Source of the DNA: Dyadobacter sp. SG02
GTDB lineage: Bacteria > Bacteroidota > Bacteroidia > Cytophagales > Spirosomataceae
DNA: 64,000 bases
Direction: 5' to 3'
NCBI RefSeq assembly: GCF_900109045.1
Contig: NZ_FNYL01000009.1
Span: 186,001 to 250,000, forward strand
Shown here piece after piece: positions 38,969-48,556 of this stretch. The notes beneath the pieces were generated by a model. It saw nothing but the letters and a program-made list of their open reading frames with translations, ran no database searches and was not told the origin of the DNA. Each line of letters begins with the position of its first letter. The first letter of the stretch is position 1. Position numbers and translations under genes: made by a program.

Positions 38969-40126
38969 TCACGGTTTTAGCACCACTTTCACGCAATTAT
39001 CTTCCTTGTTATTGAAGATTTCATACATCTTGCCGGCGTCCGCGAGAGGCACCTGATGCGTGATGATGTCATGAAGTACCACTTTTTCGTCCGTTATCAG
39101 CGAAATCAAATGGTCGATATATTTATGTACGGTTGCCTGTCCGCCTTTCATCTGAATCCCCTTGTCGAACCATTGGTGCAAAGGAAAATTATCAAACGGG
39201 GTTCCATATACGCCGACAACACTTACCACGCCTCCTCTTCGGACGGCGTCCAGGCAGTAGCGGAGCGTTTTCATCGTACCCACCTCGGCACGGACAACCC
39301 CCATTGCCTTTTCCACGAAGCTGCGATCGGCTTCCATCCCCACCGCATCCACACATACGTCCGCACCATAGCCACCTGTCATCTGACGTATCTGCTCAAC
39401 CGCATCGGTTTTGGAAGAGTTAATGATCTCGACATTGGCCGCCTTCTTGGCCATTTCGAGCCGGTAGGGAAGAATATCTACGCCGATTACCCGACTTGCA
39501 CCCCGGATCCAGGCCGCTTTCATGGCCATGATCCCTACCGGTCCGCAGCCAAACACTACCACTACTTCTCCTCCTTTCAGGTTGGCCCAGTCGATCGCAG
39601 CCCAGCCGGTGGGGAAAATATCGGTCAGAAATAGCACTTGTTCGTCGCTGAGGCTGTCGGGCACGACCCGTGGGCCAACGTCCGAATAGGGTACCCTCAC
39701 ATATTCAGCCTGGCCTCCGCTGTACCCGCCGTAAAGGTCGGTGTACCCAAAAAGACCGCCGCCCTTTCCTTTCAGCAGACCGCCTTCCGGGCCGTAATGC
39801 TCCGGGTTCGAATTCTCGCAATGCGTTTGCAGGTCCATATTACAAAAATGGCAGTGCCCGCAGGCGATCGGAAACGGGACCACTACCCTATCTCCTTTTC
39901 TCAGGTTGCTGACCCCCGCCCCCACTTCTTCGACGATCCCCATAAATTCATGCCCCAATACCAGATCGCGCGGCTGCGGGAAAAGTCCGTTATAAATATG
40001 CAGGTCCGACCCGCAAATAGCGGTGGATGTAACGCGCAGGATCGTATCCCGCGGGTTCTCGATGCGCGGGTCCGCCACGTCATCGACACTTACCTCCTTT
40101 TTACCATGAAAAACCAGGGCTTTCAT
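38969..40126 (-). CDS. Zinc-dependent alcohol dehydrogenase (formaldehyde dehydrogenase-like)
   Basis: A 385-residue medium-chain dehydrogenase. Catalytic zinc residues lie in AICGSDLHIYNG and LGHEFMGIVEEVG; structural zinc cysteines are intact in CGHCHFCNMDLQTHC. The nucleotide fold is VFGCGPVGIMAMKAAW. The long insert GLFGYTDLYGGYSGGQAEYV and PTGWAAIDWANLKGG are typical of the glutathione-independent formaldehyde dehydrogenase-like group. It oxidises small alcohols or aldehydes with NAD. Upstream of the glycosyltransferase by 74 bp. Confidence 0.9.
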   Translation of the reverse strand: MKALVFHGKKEVSVDDVADPRIENPRDTILRVTSTAICGSDLHIYNGLFPQPRDLVLGHEFMGIVEEVGAGVSNLRKGDRVVVPFPIACGHCHFCNMDLQTHCENSNPEHYGPEGGLLKGKGGGLFGYTDLYGGYSGGQAEYVRVPYSDVGPRVVPDSLSDEQVLFLTDIFPTGWAAIDWANLKGGEVVVVFGCGPVGIMAMKAAWIRGASRVIGVDILPYRLEMAKKAANVEIINSSKTDAVEQIRQMTGGYGADVCVDAVGMEADRSFVEKAMGVVRAEVGTMKTLRYCLDAVRRGGVVSVVGVYGTPFDNFPLHQWFDKGIQMKGGQATVHKYIDHLISLITDEKVVLHDIITHQVPLADAGKMYEIFNNKEDNCVKVVLKP

Positions 40127-40232
40127 ATTGCTGATGTTTAGTGAAAGCGCCCATCCTGAAAATTATCGTACCCGCCCAATTCTCACATAAACACTGAGGA
40201 ACAGGTGCAACTGTCGCCAAAGCCTTGACCGT

Positions 40233-40946
40233 TCACGAAGCGATATGAAGTTTATGCAGCTTCACGTCAGCATTTAGCAATTTCTCTTTGAACTCGCCGA
40301 CATTTTTGAAAGACAATTGCGCGACACACCGGCTTTCGTAACTGACCTGAAAAGACTTTACCTCAAATGGCCAGGGCGTTACTTTAAGAGTCTGTTCATC
40401 CGACATGCTCAACTGATATTTTGTCCCGCCCGGCCCCGAACTGATTTCCATCGTCCGACCTTCCGGCTGCATTAGCCCCTGGCAAATGATCAGCGAAAAC
40501 GCATCACAAAATTCCAGAAGCTCGTAACTGGCAGCTATTTCCTTGTCGGTGGTCTGGGCCTGCTTGCACCACATAAGTTCTTTTCTTTTCAGGCTTCTGC
40601 AATAGCTTTTTGCGGCTGCCTCGTTCGAATACAAAAACCGGATATGCCGGGCTGTCAAAAGACCCACAAACCGGCCTTTTGCAAAAGCCATTTCAAGCAA
40701 ACGGTCGCATTGCCCACGTTCAAACTCTTTCATTTTGAAATTCCTGGGTCCGCCAGTGGCTGCATTTAATTCCGGAAACGCCAGCTCATCGCGCCCGTCG
40801 TCGTGCTCTGCGGTAGCGATCAAGGTTTCAACCCAACGCGCGGGCTGATCCGTTTTGCGCCAATGCGCACAGATTTGCGCAGCGAGCAGGCCGTGCGAGC
40901 GTTGGAGAATGATGGACCATCCCTGTTGAGTATAATTGACGATCAT
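40233..40946 (-). CDS. DUF3891 family protein
   Basis: About 237 residues from ATG 40946, where MIVNYTQQGWSIILQRSHGLLAAQICAHW begins (shown in two parts: MIVNYTQQGWSII and LQRSHGLLAAQIC). This His-containing opening is the DUF3891 signature. The rest contains RHIRFLYSNEAAAKSYCR and a cysteine-rich stretch (LLEFCDAFSLIICQG). The longer reading from 41111 has no family match and would fill the divergent promoter region. The function of DUF3891 is unknown; it looks like a small metal or His-dependent enzyme. Confidence 0.8.
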   Translation of the reverse strand: MIVNYTQQGWSIILQRSHGLLAAQICAHWRKTDQPARWVETLIATAEHDDGRDELAFPELNAATGGPRNFKMKEFERGQCDRLLEMAFAKGRFVGLLTARHIRFLYSNEAAAKSYCRSLKRKELMWCKQAQTTDKEIAASYELLEFCDAFSLIICQGLMQPEGRTMEISSGPGGTKYQLSMSDEQTLKVTPWPFEVKSFQVSYESRCVAQLSFKNVGEFKEKLLNADVKLHKLHIAS

Positions 40947-41111
40947 ACAATTTGCTGTTTTTATTGCGCAGAAACGCCCGACACAGGTTCGGGACCGATT
41001 ACCATTCAAAGCGCCCGCGTTCTTTGAAAGTAAAGAAAGCATGCCAGCAAAAGGATTAAGCCATGCGACGACAGCTATCGGCATGAGAATTGTACAACAC
41101 TGGAATTTCAA

Positions 41112-41321
41112 ATGGACCCGATAGATAAGATGTCAAAAGCAAAATTTAAACTAAAAGACGATGATTCGCTGGACGTACAGCTTTCCGGTGATGAAATCGA
41201 AGAAATTGTCCCGGATGCCGACATGCGGTTTAGCCTCGTCATTTTGCGGAATGGTGAAAAGCATTTCGTCGAAGGTACCGAGCAACAGATCAGGGATACG
41301 CTCTCGGGCCTGCCATCGTGA
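41112..41321 (+). CDS. Small hypothetical protein
   Basis: A 69-residue acidic protein; ATG 41130 (MSKAKFKLKDDDSLDVQLSG) is an alternative start. It alternates charged and beta-type segments (RFSLVILRNGEKHFVEGTEQ) and has no signal peptide. Divergent from the DUF3891 gene, with 165 bp between that gene's start and this one, and 79 bp before the DUF72 gene. Coding is plausible from the sensible protein composition, but no family is recognised. Confidence 0.5.
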   Translation: MDPIDKMSKAKFKLKDDDSLDVQLSGDEIEEIVPDADMRFSLVILRNGEKHFVEGTEQQIRDTLSGLPS

Positions 41322-41400
41322 ACCGTCTGACTTCCCCGATTGGCTCAGATTGCCCACCGGTCCTTCAAATTCCCGAATGCAGTAAGCTTTTTGTTTCCCG

Positions 41401-42165
41401 ATGAAATATCAACAAAACCTCTACATGGGCACCAGCGGACTGGTGTTACCCTACAAGAACAGCGCGGCCTACCCGCCTGAATTTGAAGGACAAAGCCGGT
41501 TGCAGGTGTATGGCAGCATCTTTAATTCGATCGAGGTCAATTCCATATTTTACAAGCTCCCCAGGGCTGCTACCATCGCGCAATGGCGCGAGTCGGTGAA
41601 CGATGACTTCCGGTTTACTTTTAAACTTTGGAAACAGATCACGCATAGTACCGGGCTAAATTTCGCGGCCGAAGATGTGGCCGCGTTTGTGAGGGTGATT
41701 AATGCTGCTCAGCCCAGAATCGGATGCATTCTGGTGCAATTTCCCCCTTCCGTGAAACGACCATCGTTTGAGCGCGTATCCCTGCTGTTTTCGATACTAC
41801 AAGAAGAAACGGGCGGCAAATGGCCGGTAGCAGTCGAGTTCAGGAATACCTCCTGGTATGAAGAGGGCACGTATGCCCTTCTGGACAAATTCAAATTTGC
41901 GATGGTTTATCACGACAAGGCCAGTAGCCCTTCTTCGCAACCGGAACTTGCCGCAAATGTAATATACCTGCGCTTTCACGGCCCTGGCGGCAATTACAAA
42001 GGAAGCTACGATGAGGGGCTTCTTTATGAATATGCGGGTTATATCAGCCAATGGTTGAGTACAGGCAAGACCGTATATGTTTATTTTAACAATACGATGG
42101 GGGAAGCCTTGCACAATCTTCAAACTTTGGGAAAATTTCTGAACAGCGATTTTAATCTGGATTGA
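41401..42165 (+). CDS. DUF72 (YecE-like) family protein
   Basis: A 254-residue TIM-barrel-like protein. The opening MGTSGLVLPYKNSAAYPPEF, NSIEVNSIFYKLPRAATIAQW, RFTFKLWKQITH and the C-terminal VIYLRFHGPGGNYKGSY and VYVYFNNTMGEALHN match DUF72. Members are widespread and of uncertain enzymatic role. Probably monocistronic, with a hairpin about 120 bp after the stop. Confidence 0.9.
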   Translation: MKYQQNLYMGTSGLVLPYKNSAAYPPEFEGQSRLQVYGSIFNSIEVNSIFYKLPRAATIAQWRESVNDDFRFTFKLWKQITHSTGLNFAAEDVAAFVRVINAAQPRIGCILVQFPPSVKRPSFERVSLLFSILQEETGGKWPVAVEFRNTSWYEEGTYALLDKFKFAMVYHDKASSPSSQPELAANVIYLRFHGPGGNYKGSYDEGLLYEYAGYISQWLSTGKTVYVYFNNTMGEALHNLQTLGKFLNSDFNLD

Positions 42166-42288
42166 TGCCGGCTTTAATCCATCCGCCACTTACGACGCGT
42201 TGTTGGCGCACTCTACCTCCTCAGAATTGTTTATCTTCACTCCATACAAACCCAATTCGACCAGCTTTCATTCGATTCTCCCCGTTTA

Positions 42289-42318
42289 TCAAACTTCCAA
42301 AACAAGTTTGACTTTTTA
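42289..42318 (+). terminator. Intrinsic terminator
   Basis: TCAAACTT (42289-42296) pairs perfectly with AAGTTTGA (42304-42311), loop CCAAAAC, followed by CTTTTTA. It lies between the DUF72 gene and the TPM-domain gene and argues against the longer reading of the latter. Confidence 0.65.
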
Positions 42319-42388
42319 TGCCAGTTTTGATCCGGAAATCACACAATATCAACAATATGCCCGCCCGCCGCGGCAAAAAAATGTCTGC

Positions 42389-43906
42389 ATGAATCAAACT
42401 ACTACACTGACCCGGATCTGTTTGTTGTTTCTGTTTTTGCTGTCGGGAGTTCACGGCTATGCACAGACCTACTCGATTGAAACAATTCCCAATCCTAAGA
42501 CAAGCAGCAGCCCGGATTACGTCAGCAACCCTGACCAAATCCTGAGTGCCGACGCAGTCACGCAGATCAACTCGATACTCAGGACTTTGGAAGATTCCAC
42601 TACGGCACAAGTGGCCGTCGTATGTGTCAATTCGATCGGTGAGGCGGTTCCCAAGGATTTTGCCACAGCATTATTCAAAAAATGGGGACTGGGCTACCGG
42701 CAGAAAAACAATGGACTTCTCGTGTTGCTCGTCAATGATCAGCACCGGATAGAGATGGAAACGGGTTATGGCCTGGAAGGCATTCTACCTGACGCTGTTT
42801 GCAAAAGGATACAGGTTGAAAAAATGGTCCCACAGGCCAAGGCCGGCAATTTCGACGGTGCGGTCATCGAAGGAGCCAGAGAGATCGCACGGTTGATCAG
42901 TGAACCAGAGGCCAAAGCGGAGGTATACGACAACTCAAAATATGATCCCGGCAAGCCGCTCGAAGATTCTGGCGTATTTGTCGTTTTCCTGCTGTTCGTT
43001 CCCTGCCTGTTTGCGTTCAGGGGAATTGCGTTTTTAGCGAGAAAAAGAAACCCGGTTGCTGATCAGATCGAAAAGGCTGTGTCGCAAGCGAAAGGGCGAT
43101 GGGTCCGGGCGCTGACGCTGCGTATGGTAATGCCGTTAATTCTTGGCTGGATAGTGATCGAATTGCGTGGGCCATTGTCGTTGCAGGGCTGGCAAATATT
43201 AACGATCATGTATGTCTACGCCGGTGCGGTTGCCTGGGATGGTCGCAGGAGAAGAAAAAATGCATTTGAGAAGCTCTTTTCGAACGCTACCGAACCTGAA
43301 CGGTACTCCTTTCAGAAAGCGTCCGGCCTGAACAACTGGCTGAACATGGTAGTTTTTCCAATACCTTTTATCTGGCAGAAAATCCTCGATAACCAGGTAC
43401 TCCATCAAATGCGGAATCATCCCCGCCAAACATCAGACGGCTTTGCACTAACCAAAATAGAAAATAAGGAGCGGGAAGCATTTCTCTCTGACTATCAGAA
43501 GGTAGAACAGGGGCTGAAAACCGTAGACTATGATGTGTGGCGGAATGAAAGCCAACATATTATGCAGATAGTGGGGTATGAAAACGTGTCCATGACGAAG
43601 TACGAACGCTGCGACAGGTGTAATTCAAAAGCCATGCACTTTACTGGAACCCGCATTGTGAAGCAAGCAACGAAAGATGAGGAAGGGAGCGGCACGAAAG
43701 ACTACACCTGTAAGGCCTGCGGTCACCACCGCGAAACAGGTTACAGCATTCCGGTCATTGTCGTGACCAGTCCATCAAACACCAATTCCTCCCAAACCTA
43801 TTCGTCGTCCGGCAGCAGTTCATCGAGCGGGTCGTCGGGCAGCTCGTCAAGCAGCAGTTGGGGAGGTGGATCGTCTGGCGGTGGTGGCGCGGGCAGCAGC
43901 TGGTAG
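42389..43906 (+). CDS. TPM-domain membrane protein with zinc ribbon and Ser/Gly-rich tail
   Basis: A 505-residue protein from ATG 42389 with a signal peptide (RICLLFLFLLSGVHGYA). The TPM domain (about 45-170: YVSNPDQILSADAVTQINSI, KKWGLGYRQKNNGLLVLLVN, METGYGLEGILPDAVC) lies in the periplasm; relatives act in photosystem repair or as phosphatases. Then come hydrophobic segments (VFVVFLLFVPCLFAF and others), a soluble part with a Cys4 zinc-ribbon-like motif (CDRCN ... CKACG), and a tail of Ser and Gly with Trp (SWGGGSSGGGGAGSSW). The longer reading starting at 42200 crosses a terminator. Confidence 0.85.
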   Translation: MNQTTTLTRICLLFLFLLSGVHGYAQTYSIETIPNPKTSSSPDYVSNPDQILSADAVTQINSILRTLEDSTTAQVAVVCVNSIGEAVPKDFATALFKKWGLGYRQKNNGLLVLLVNDQHRIEMETGYGLEGILPDAVCKRIQVEKMVPQAKAGNFDGAVIEGAREIARLISEPEAKAEVYDNSKYDPGKPLEDSGVFVVFLLFVPCLFAFRGIAFLARKRNPVADQIEKAVSQAKGRWVRALTLRMVMPLILGWIVIELRGPLSLQGWQILTIMYVYAGAVAWDGRRRRKNAFEKLFSNATEPERYSFQKASGLNNWLNMVVFPIPFIWQKILDNQVLHQMRNHPRQTSDGFALTKIENKEREAFLSDYQKVEQGLKTVDYDVWRNESQHIMQIVGYENVSMTKYERCDRCNSKAMHFTGTRIVKQATKDEEGSGTKDYTCKACGHHRETGYSIPVIVVTSPSNTNSSQTYSSSGSSSSSGSSGSSSSSSWGGGSSGGGGAGSSW

Positions 43907-43965
43907 CTGATCACCGTGCTGGCCGCACGCGCCAGGTTCAAAGCCGCATTATTGGCTTCAAATAA

Positions 43966-45705
43966 CTATTTTTCAACGAGATCGCAATCCGTAACCAGGC
44001 CGTCGGAGGTCAGATGGACGATTATATAGGTGTCCGGTTGATTGGATTTCAATTGGTAGGTCACTATTTCGCTTACCTCGCTGTCATAACGTTGAATTCC
44101 CCGGCCTGCGACGTTTTCCGAATGGATAAAAGTTAATGATTTCAAAGTTTCCGGCTCCCGCATTCCTCCCGCAAAATCGCGTTTGGCCCCCGAAGTGAGG
44201 CCTGATGCTTCTTCCAATGTTTTACCCCCTTTTACCATAGCCTGCAAAGCCGCCATGATTTTGGGTGTGCGCGACGGATCAGGATCTGCATTGGTTTGAT
44301 GGGCATCGGCAAGTGGCCCGATACGTGGTACTTTTCGCTCATAGCCCTGGCCTTTGTCTTTAAGTGTGAAGCCGGTCACATTTCCATTGGCGTCGGCAGT
44401 GAAGATCACAGAAACATTACGGTCGGTCGATGTAAACGTATTATCGGCGACCGGCACAAATTCTTCATCAACGAAACCATCTTCCAAAGTAAAGAGCCGC
44501 TGATCCACAGCCTCAAAAGTGACAATTCGATTATTAAATAATTCATATCGACCTTCGAAAGCCTTTAAAGTTTTGGAATTCACAGCTACCGCGGCCGGTT
44601 TAGTTTTTACAGGAAATCCCTCCCAGTGGTAATAGTCAGCGATAAAATCAACAATCCTGCCCATCATATGCGAGTTATCATTCGCATTGATCATGATCAC
44701 AATGCCTTGCCCTTTGTCCACACTAGCGGTCAGTAACGCATCAAAACCCTCGTCGCGCCCATTGTGACCGAAGCGGAGCGTAGTACTGTCGCCCTGCAAA
44801 AAAACACCCAATCCATCCCTGTTTTTCTGATCTGTCAACATTTGGCGGGTCATGGACTGGGATAATACATTGCCTGATTTTCCAGCGTAAGCATTCTGAA
44901 TACTGATCGCGAACCGTGCCAGATCGGACGGCGTAGTCCACAATCCCGCTGCTGCCATCTCAGGATAAATGTGCCAGCGGCCTTCCACTAAACTTCGGTT
45001 GTTGTAGTGACCGGTTGCCGTCAGTTTTGCCAGTTCCGGAGGTAAAGGTTGTTGGTAAGTACTATTTTTCATACCCAGCGGCGAAAGCACATGACTTTTC
45101 ATGAATTCCGGAAAAGCAGCGCCAGTCACGTCCACCATCAGTTGTTGCATGACGGTATAACCGCCGCCCGAGTACCTCCAACGGGAGCCCGGAACAAAGT
45201 CCACGCGAACCGGTGGCGTATTGGCCGGGGCTGTCCCATCCAGAACCTGAACGACAGAAGGAATCTTCGCGCCCACAGCGTATCCCGGGAATCCGTGCAC
45301 GGTAAGACCGGTCGTGTGGCTGAGTATCCCGCGCAGTGTAACCTTTTTATCATTGGTAAATTCATTATCAGGAACTTTCCAGCTTTTGAGTTTCACGTTA
45401 ACATTCTCATCCAGAGAAAGTTTATTAGTTTCAACAAGATACAGAGCGCCCATAGCCGCAACCGATTTGCTCACCGAGCCTGCCTGAAACAAGGTGTTCG
45501 TCGTGACAGGCACCTTTCCATCCTTATCAATAAATCCATATGACTGCGCTTTCAGGATTTTTCCGTCCTGAATGATAGCCAGGGACAACCCGGGAATACG
45601 CCGCTTCTGCATTTGGCTCCGGATGAAATCGTCCAGATCATCCGCCTGGACGTGAAATGCAACTAATAGGTAGGAAAGAATCAGAAAGAGGCGCTGGTTT
45701 TTCAT
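43966..45705 (-). CDS. Exported serine hydrolase (class C beta-lactamase family, S12)
   Basis: A 579-residue protein with signal peptide (LFLILSYLLVAFHVQA). The catalytic S-x-x-K is SVSK in FQAGSVSKSVAAMG, the Tyr motif is YSGGGY, and the third box HNG in RFGHNGRDEGF replaces KTG, as usual for esterase or peptidase relatives of class C beta-lactamases. A C-terminal extension of about 200 residues (from KTLKAFEGRYELFNNRIVTF) is a lipocalin-like DUF domain seen with these enzymes. It may cleave peptides or esters. Start 45705 was chosen so that the signal peptide comes first. Confidence 0.9.
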   Translation of the reverse strand: MKNQRLFLILSYLLVAFHVQADDLDDFIRSQMQKRRIPGLSLAIIQDGKILKAQSYGFIDKDGKVPVTTNTLFQAGSVSKSVAAMGALYLVETNKLSLDENVNVKLKSWKVPDNEFTNDKKVTLRGILSHTTGLTVHGFPGYAVGAKIPSVVQVLDGTAPANTPPVRVDFVPGSRWRYSGGGYTVMQQLMVDVTGAAFPEFMKSHVLSPLGMKNSTYQQPLPPELAKLTATGHYNNRSLVEGRWHIYPEMAAAGLWTTPSDLARFAISIQNAYAGKSGNVLSQSMTRQMLTDQKNRDGLGVFLQGDSTTLRFGHNGRDEGFDALLTASVDKGQGIVIMINANDNSHMMGRIVDFIADYYHWEGFPVKTKPAAVAVNSKTLKAFEGRYELFNNRIVTFEAVDQRLFTLEDGFVDEEFVPVADNTFTSTDRNVSVIFTADANGNVTGFTLKDKGQGYERKVPRIGPLADAHQTNADPDPSRTPKIMAALQAMVKGGKTLEEASGLTSGAKRDFAGGMREPETLKSLTFIHSENVAGRGIQRYDSEVSEIVTYQLKSNQPDTYIIVHLTSDGLVTDCDLVEK

Positions 45706-45882
45706 GGATGATTTGATAAGGATGTTTTCAAGGATTTCGACCAAATCTAAAAGTTTCTATCCTATTCGTCTGTTAATGACCTGTAAAAGAAGGTTAATGA
45801 AATGTAAATGGTTTGGAATCTGAAATCAGGTGAATATTAACCCGGGATTTTTTATTTTTCCCGATAGAAACAAAACATCGTC

Positions 45883-46524
45883 ATGAAAGTCACTTCGAAA
45901 GCTGAAAGTATCCTGGCCCAGATTACGCCGCAGACTAAACTGGGCGACCTGCGTAACATTGCCAAAGGTATTAAAAAGGATCACGAGCTGGCTATGCAGC
46001 TATGGGCAACCGGCAGGTTCTTACCCAGACAACTGGCCATTCTGATCATGGACAATAAGCAACTATCACAGGAGCTGATCGATCGGCTCGGTGAAGATAT
46101 GAAGACCCATCAGCTTAATGAGCGCAATCAACTTATCGACTGGTTAATGGCCAATCAACTTCTCAAAGACAAAAAAACCATTGCCCTGGTAGAAGGGTGG
46201 GAAAATAACCCGTCTGCTCTTTTAAGAAGGGTATTCTGGTACTATCAGGGACGTTTAAGATGGATGGGACAGAAACCTGCTGCTAACACTGCGGAATTGC
46301 TGGCCAGAATTGAGGCCAACATAGCCCGGGAAGAACCGGAAGTGCAATGGGCGATGAACTTCACTGCCGGATGGATTGGTATTTTTGAAAAACAGTATCG
46401 TGACCGCTGTGTCGCGCTGGGCGAGAAAACAGGCCTTTTTAAAGGCGAAAAGGTTTCAAAAGGCTGTACACCCAATTATTTGCCAGAGTTCATTGCCATT
46501 GAAAGTGGCAAACGAAATATATAA
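45883..46524 (+). CDS. AlkD-like DNA alkylation repair protein
   Basis: A 213-residue all-helical HEAT-repeat protein. LGDLRNIAKGIKKDHELAMQ and LWATGRFLPRQLAILIMDN match the AlkD-type start, where the helices bind the DNA backbone next to an alkylated base, and WAMNFTAGWIGIFEKQYRDR continues the repeat pattern. AlkD enzymes excise N3- and N7-alkylpurines; members of this shorter subgroup are not all characterised. Single gene convergent with a small ORF. Confidence 0.82.
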   Translation: MKVTSKAESILAQITPQTKLGDLRNIAKGIKKDHELAMQLWATGRFLPRQLAILIMDNKQLSQELIDRLGEDMKTHQLNERNQLIDWLMANQLLKDKKTIALVEGWENNPSALLRRVFWYYQGRLRWMGQKPAANTAELLARIEANIAREEPEVQWAMNFTAGWIGIFEKQYRDRCVALGEKTGLFKGEKVSKGCTPNYLPEFIAIESGKRNI

Positions 46525-46561
46525 GTGAATTGCCAGACGCGGCTCACATCGCCGCTCGAAA

Positions 46562-46795
46562 TTAAAGCGCCTGCAAGGTAGCAACGATTGCAGCGACAAA
46601 GTCCTTACTGACACCGTCTGTATCCCGAGCGGTATTTATAACACGGTATTCTCCCTGATCGTCCTTTTCAAAGATCAGGGTTTTCCCCTCAACCTGCATA
46701 TGTAATTGATAGGTGTAGCCCAGCGGCACAATTGTCAATGGTACTTCCAGAACCTCCCCCAGATAATCCACAGGGAGCAAAATCGTTTCATTCAT
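46562..46795 (-). CDS. Small hypothetical protein
   Basis: A 77-residue protein (ETILLPVDYLGEVLEVPLTI, LGYTYQLHMQVEGKTLIFEK and DDQGEYRVI) with a beta-rich pattern and a helical end (KDFVAAIVATLQAL). No signal peptide. Similar small proteins are common in Bacteroidota. Convergent with the AlkD-like gene and downstream of the MBL-fold gene by about 175 bp. No function assigned. Confidence 0.6.
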   Translation of the reverse strand: MNETILLPVDYLGEVLEVPLTIVPLGYTYQLHMQVEGKTLIFEKDDQGEYRVINTARDTDGVSKDFVAAIVATLQAL

Positions 46796-46969
46796 ACAGC
46801 AAAACTAACCCGAAATATTAAGCGGCCTGATATAAGGACGCGAAAGTAATCATCTGGTGCGAATGTTTCCTGCCAGCGGGGAGTTTCCGTCCCATGCTGT
46901 TCGCGCGCAAATGTGTGGGCATAGTTGCGATGAGATATAATGAGACGATCATGAAAATGAATCAATGGG

Positions 46970-48556
46970 CTATTCGGCGTCCGCGATCGTATAGTCGAAA
47001 TACAGCCGGTCAACCTTCATTCTTTGCACGAATGCCTGCCATTCGGTATCGGAAACATTGTTGGGCTTCGCGGGGACCGGCACGTCGGTCTGAAATACCC
47101 TCCCCGAACATTTTTCTTCCAGTGCCTTTTTGATAGCTGGAAGCGGATGGCGCCACGGCGGCCGGTTTTTGGTTATCGCCCAGGTATTTACGGCGGTAAT
47201 CATCGCGGTGAATTCCCGCGCATATTTCCCCTGTCCCATCCAGGACAGGTTCGCATACTTGTCCTTCACCTGCCCGGAGAGTGTCGCATTATGACTGCCG
47301 TGATGGCCAGCTTTGTACAGAACGGCTCGCGATAGAATGTCCTTTGTGGTTGTTTCCTCCTGGCCCGTCCCCCATTTCATATCGGCCCAGGAAATCCAGT
47401 TCCCGCGCTGGGCATCCCCGGCAAAAAACAGCACTTTTTTTGATTTCGGTAACTCGAAAGCGAGCACCAGACTGGTATTATTGATCCCGGTGTTCAGCTT
47501 GATGGCCAGGTTTTCCGAAGAAAGCAGCCAATCATTGTCGATCCTTCTCCATTCCGCATTCTGCTCTACTTCTTTATTCTTACTATCCGCTGGTTTTGGG
47601 GAAGCGTCAATGTCGCCATAGTAGGTTTGCAGAAACGATTCTATTTTAATATTTCCGTTTTCTATGTACTGGACCTCATCGCTGAAACTGCATTGAAATC
47701 GACTGTCGAATGGCGAGCCGACATCAATAGGATCGGCATTGACCGCCGCCATGAACGATCCGCTCTGCTGGCGGGCGAGGTTATTGGGAAATGATTCATT
47801 GCCTACCGGGTCTTCGTCGGCGAGCAGCGTTTCGCTCTGGGGCGGCCCGAGTACGTATACTTTCACAGGATCGGCAGCGGACCCTATTTTTTCCAGGTCG
47901 CCGGGGCGGAGGAATTCTACGCCGTTGTTTGCCAGGGCCTTGTCCTTCACGAGTTTCATGCTCTGCTTGTTGTCCGATTGGGCAGGGTCGGCGGCGGCAC
48001 CCAGTATTCCGGCTGCGAACTTTTCTTCATGTCCCCCTATTTCCAGGCTTAACAGCTCGTCCAGCCGTTCCACTGCGGAATGATCGGCGCCAAAGGTTAA
48101 TGACAATTTATTCCGTGCGCCGACAAGCCCCAACAGCTGGTCACGATGCTTTTTTCTGAGTTTGTTGGCAAGTTCGTCCGACGGGTCTTCGGTCCAGGCA
48201 AACCACGCCTTATCAATGGTAAAATTCTCGAAAAAAGGATTCGTTTCCTTCCAGATTCCGTTCAAATGGTCCTGGTGCTCGTGCGTTACGATGAAAAGAT
48301 CAAGATGACTATCGGTGGACAGGGCGATATGGTCGACGATCTCCCGGATGGAAGGACCATTCGCAAATGCCCCCGATTCATCCTTGTGAATGAAATTCTG
48401 CGAACCGGGCTTATACCCGCAGTCGATTACCACATAGAACGGCCGATCCGAATTTTCCTGGTCAAATGCCAGCAGAAAACAATCGCCGTGGCCTTGCCGG
48501 TACATGCGCACCGTAACACTGCCGCTGGGAGGAATTAAGAGATTTTCCATCGTCAA
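46970..48556 (-). CDS. MBL-fold metallo-hydrolase
   Basis: A 528-residue metallo-beta-lactamase-fold hydrolase without a signal peptide. The opening VRMYRQGHGDCFLLAFDQ and VVIDCGYKPGS lead to the metal motif THEHQDHLNG. Later elements are LFFAGDAQRGNW (Asp ligand region) and YKAGHHGSHNATL (His ligand), an order like the ComEC-type MBL domain and other nuclease- or phosphodiesterase-like members. The length exceeds that of minimal MBL enzymes because of a 150-residue insert. Its ATG overlaps the TGA of the upstream zinc peptidase gene in ATGA, so the two are translationally coupled. Confidence 0.85.
   Translation of the reverse strand: MTMENLLIPPSGSVTVRMYRQGHGDCFLLAFDQENSDRPFYVVIDCGYKPGSQNFIHKDESGAFANGPSIREIVDHIALSTDSHLDLFIVTHEHQDHLNGIWKETNPFFENFTIDKAWFAWTEDPSDELANKLRKKHRDQLLGLVGARNKLSLTFGADHSAVERLDELLSLEIGGHEEKFAAGILGAAADPAQSDNKQSMKLVKDKALANNGVEFLRPGDLEKIGSAADPVKVYVLGPPQSETLLADEDPVGNESFPNNLARQQSGSFMAAVNADPIDVGSPFDSRFQCSFSDEVQYIENGNIKIESFLQTYYGDIDASPKPADSKNKEVEQNAEWRRIDNDWLLSSENLAIKLNTGINNTSLVLAFELPKSKKVLFFAGDAQRGNWISWADMKWGTGQEETTTKDILSRAVLYKAGHHGSHNATLSGQVKDKYANLSWMGQGKYAREFTAMITAVNTWAITKNRPPWRHPLPAIKKALEEKCSGRVFQTDVPVPAKPNNVSDTEWQAFVQRMKVDRLYFDYTIADAE

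Noticed and set aside
43941-43958. Small AAGCC/GGCTT hairpin between the TPM and serine hydrolase genes
   Set aside because: Stem of only five pairs and no T-tract.
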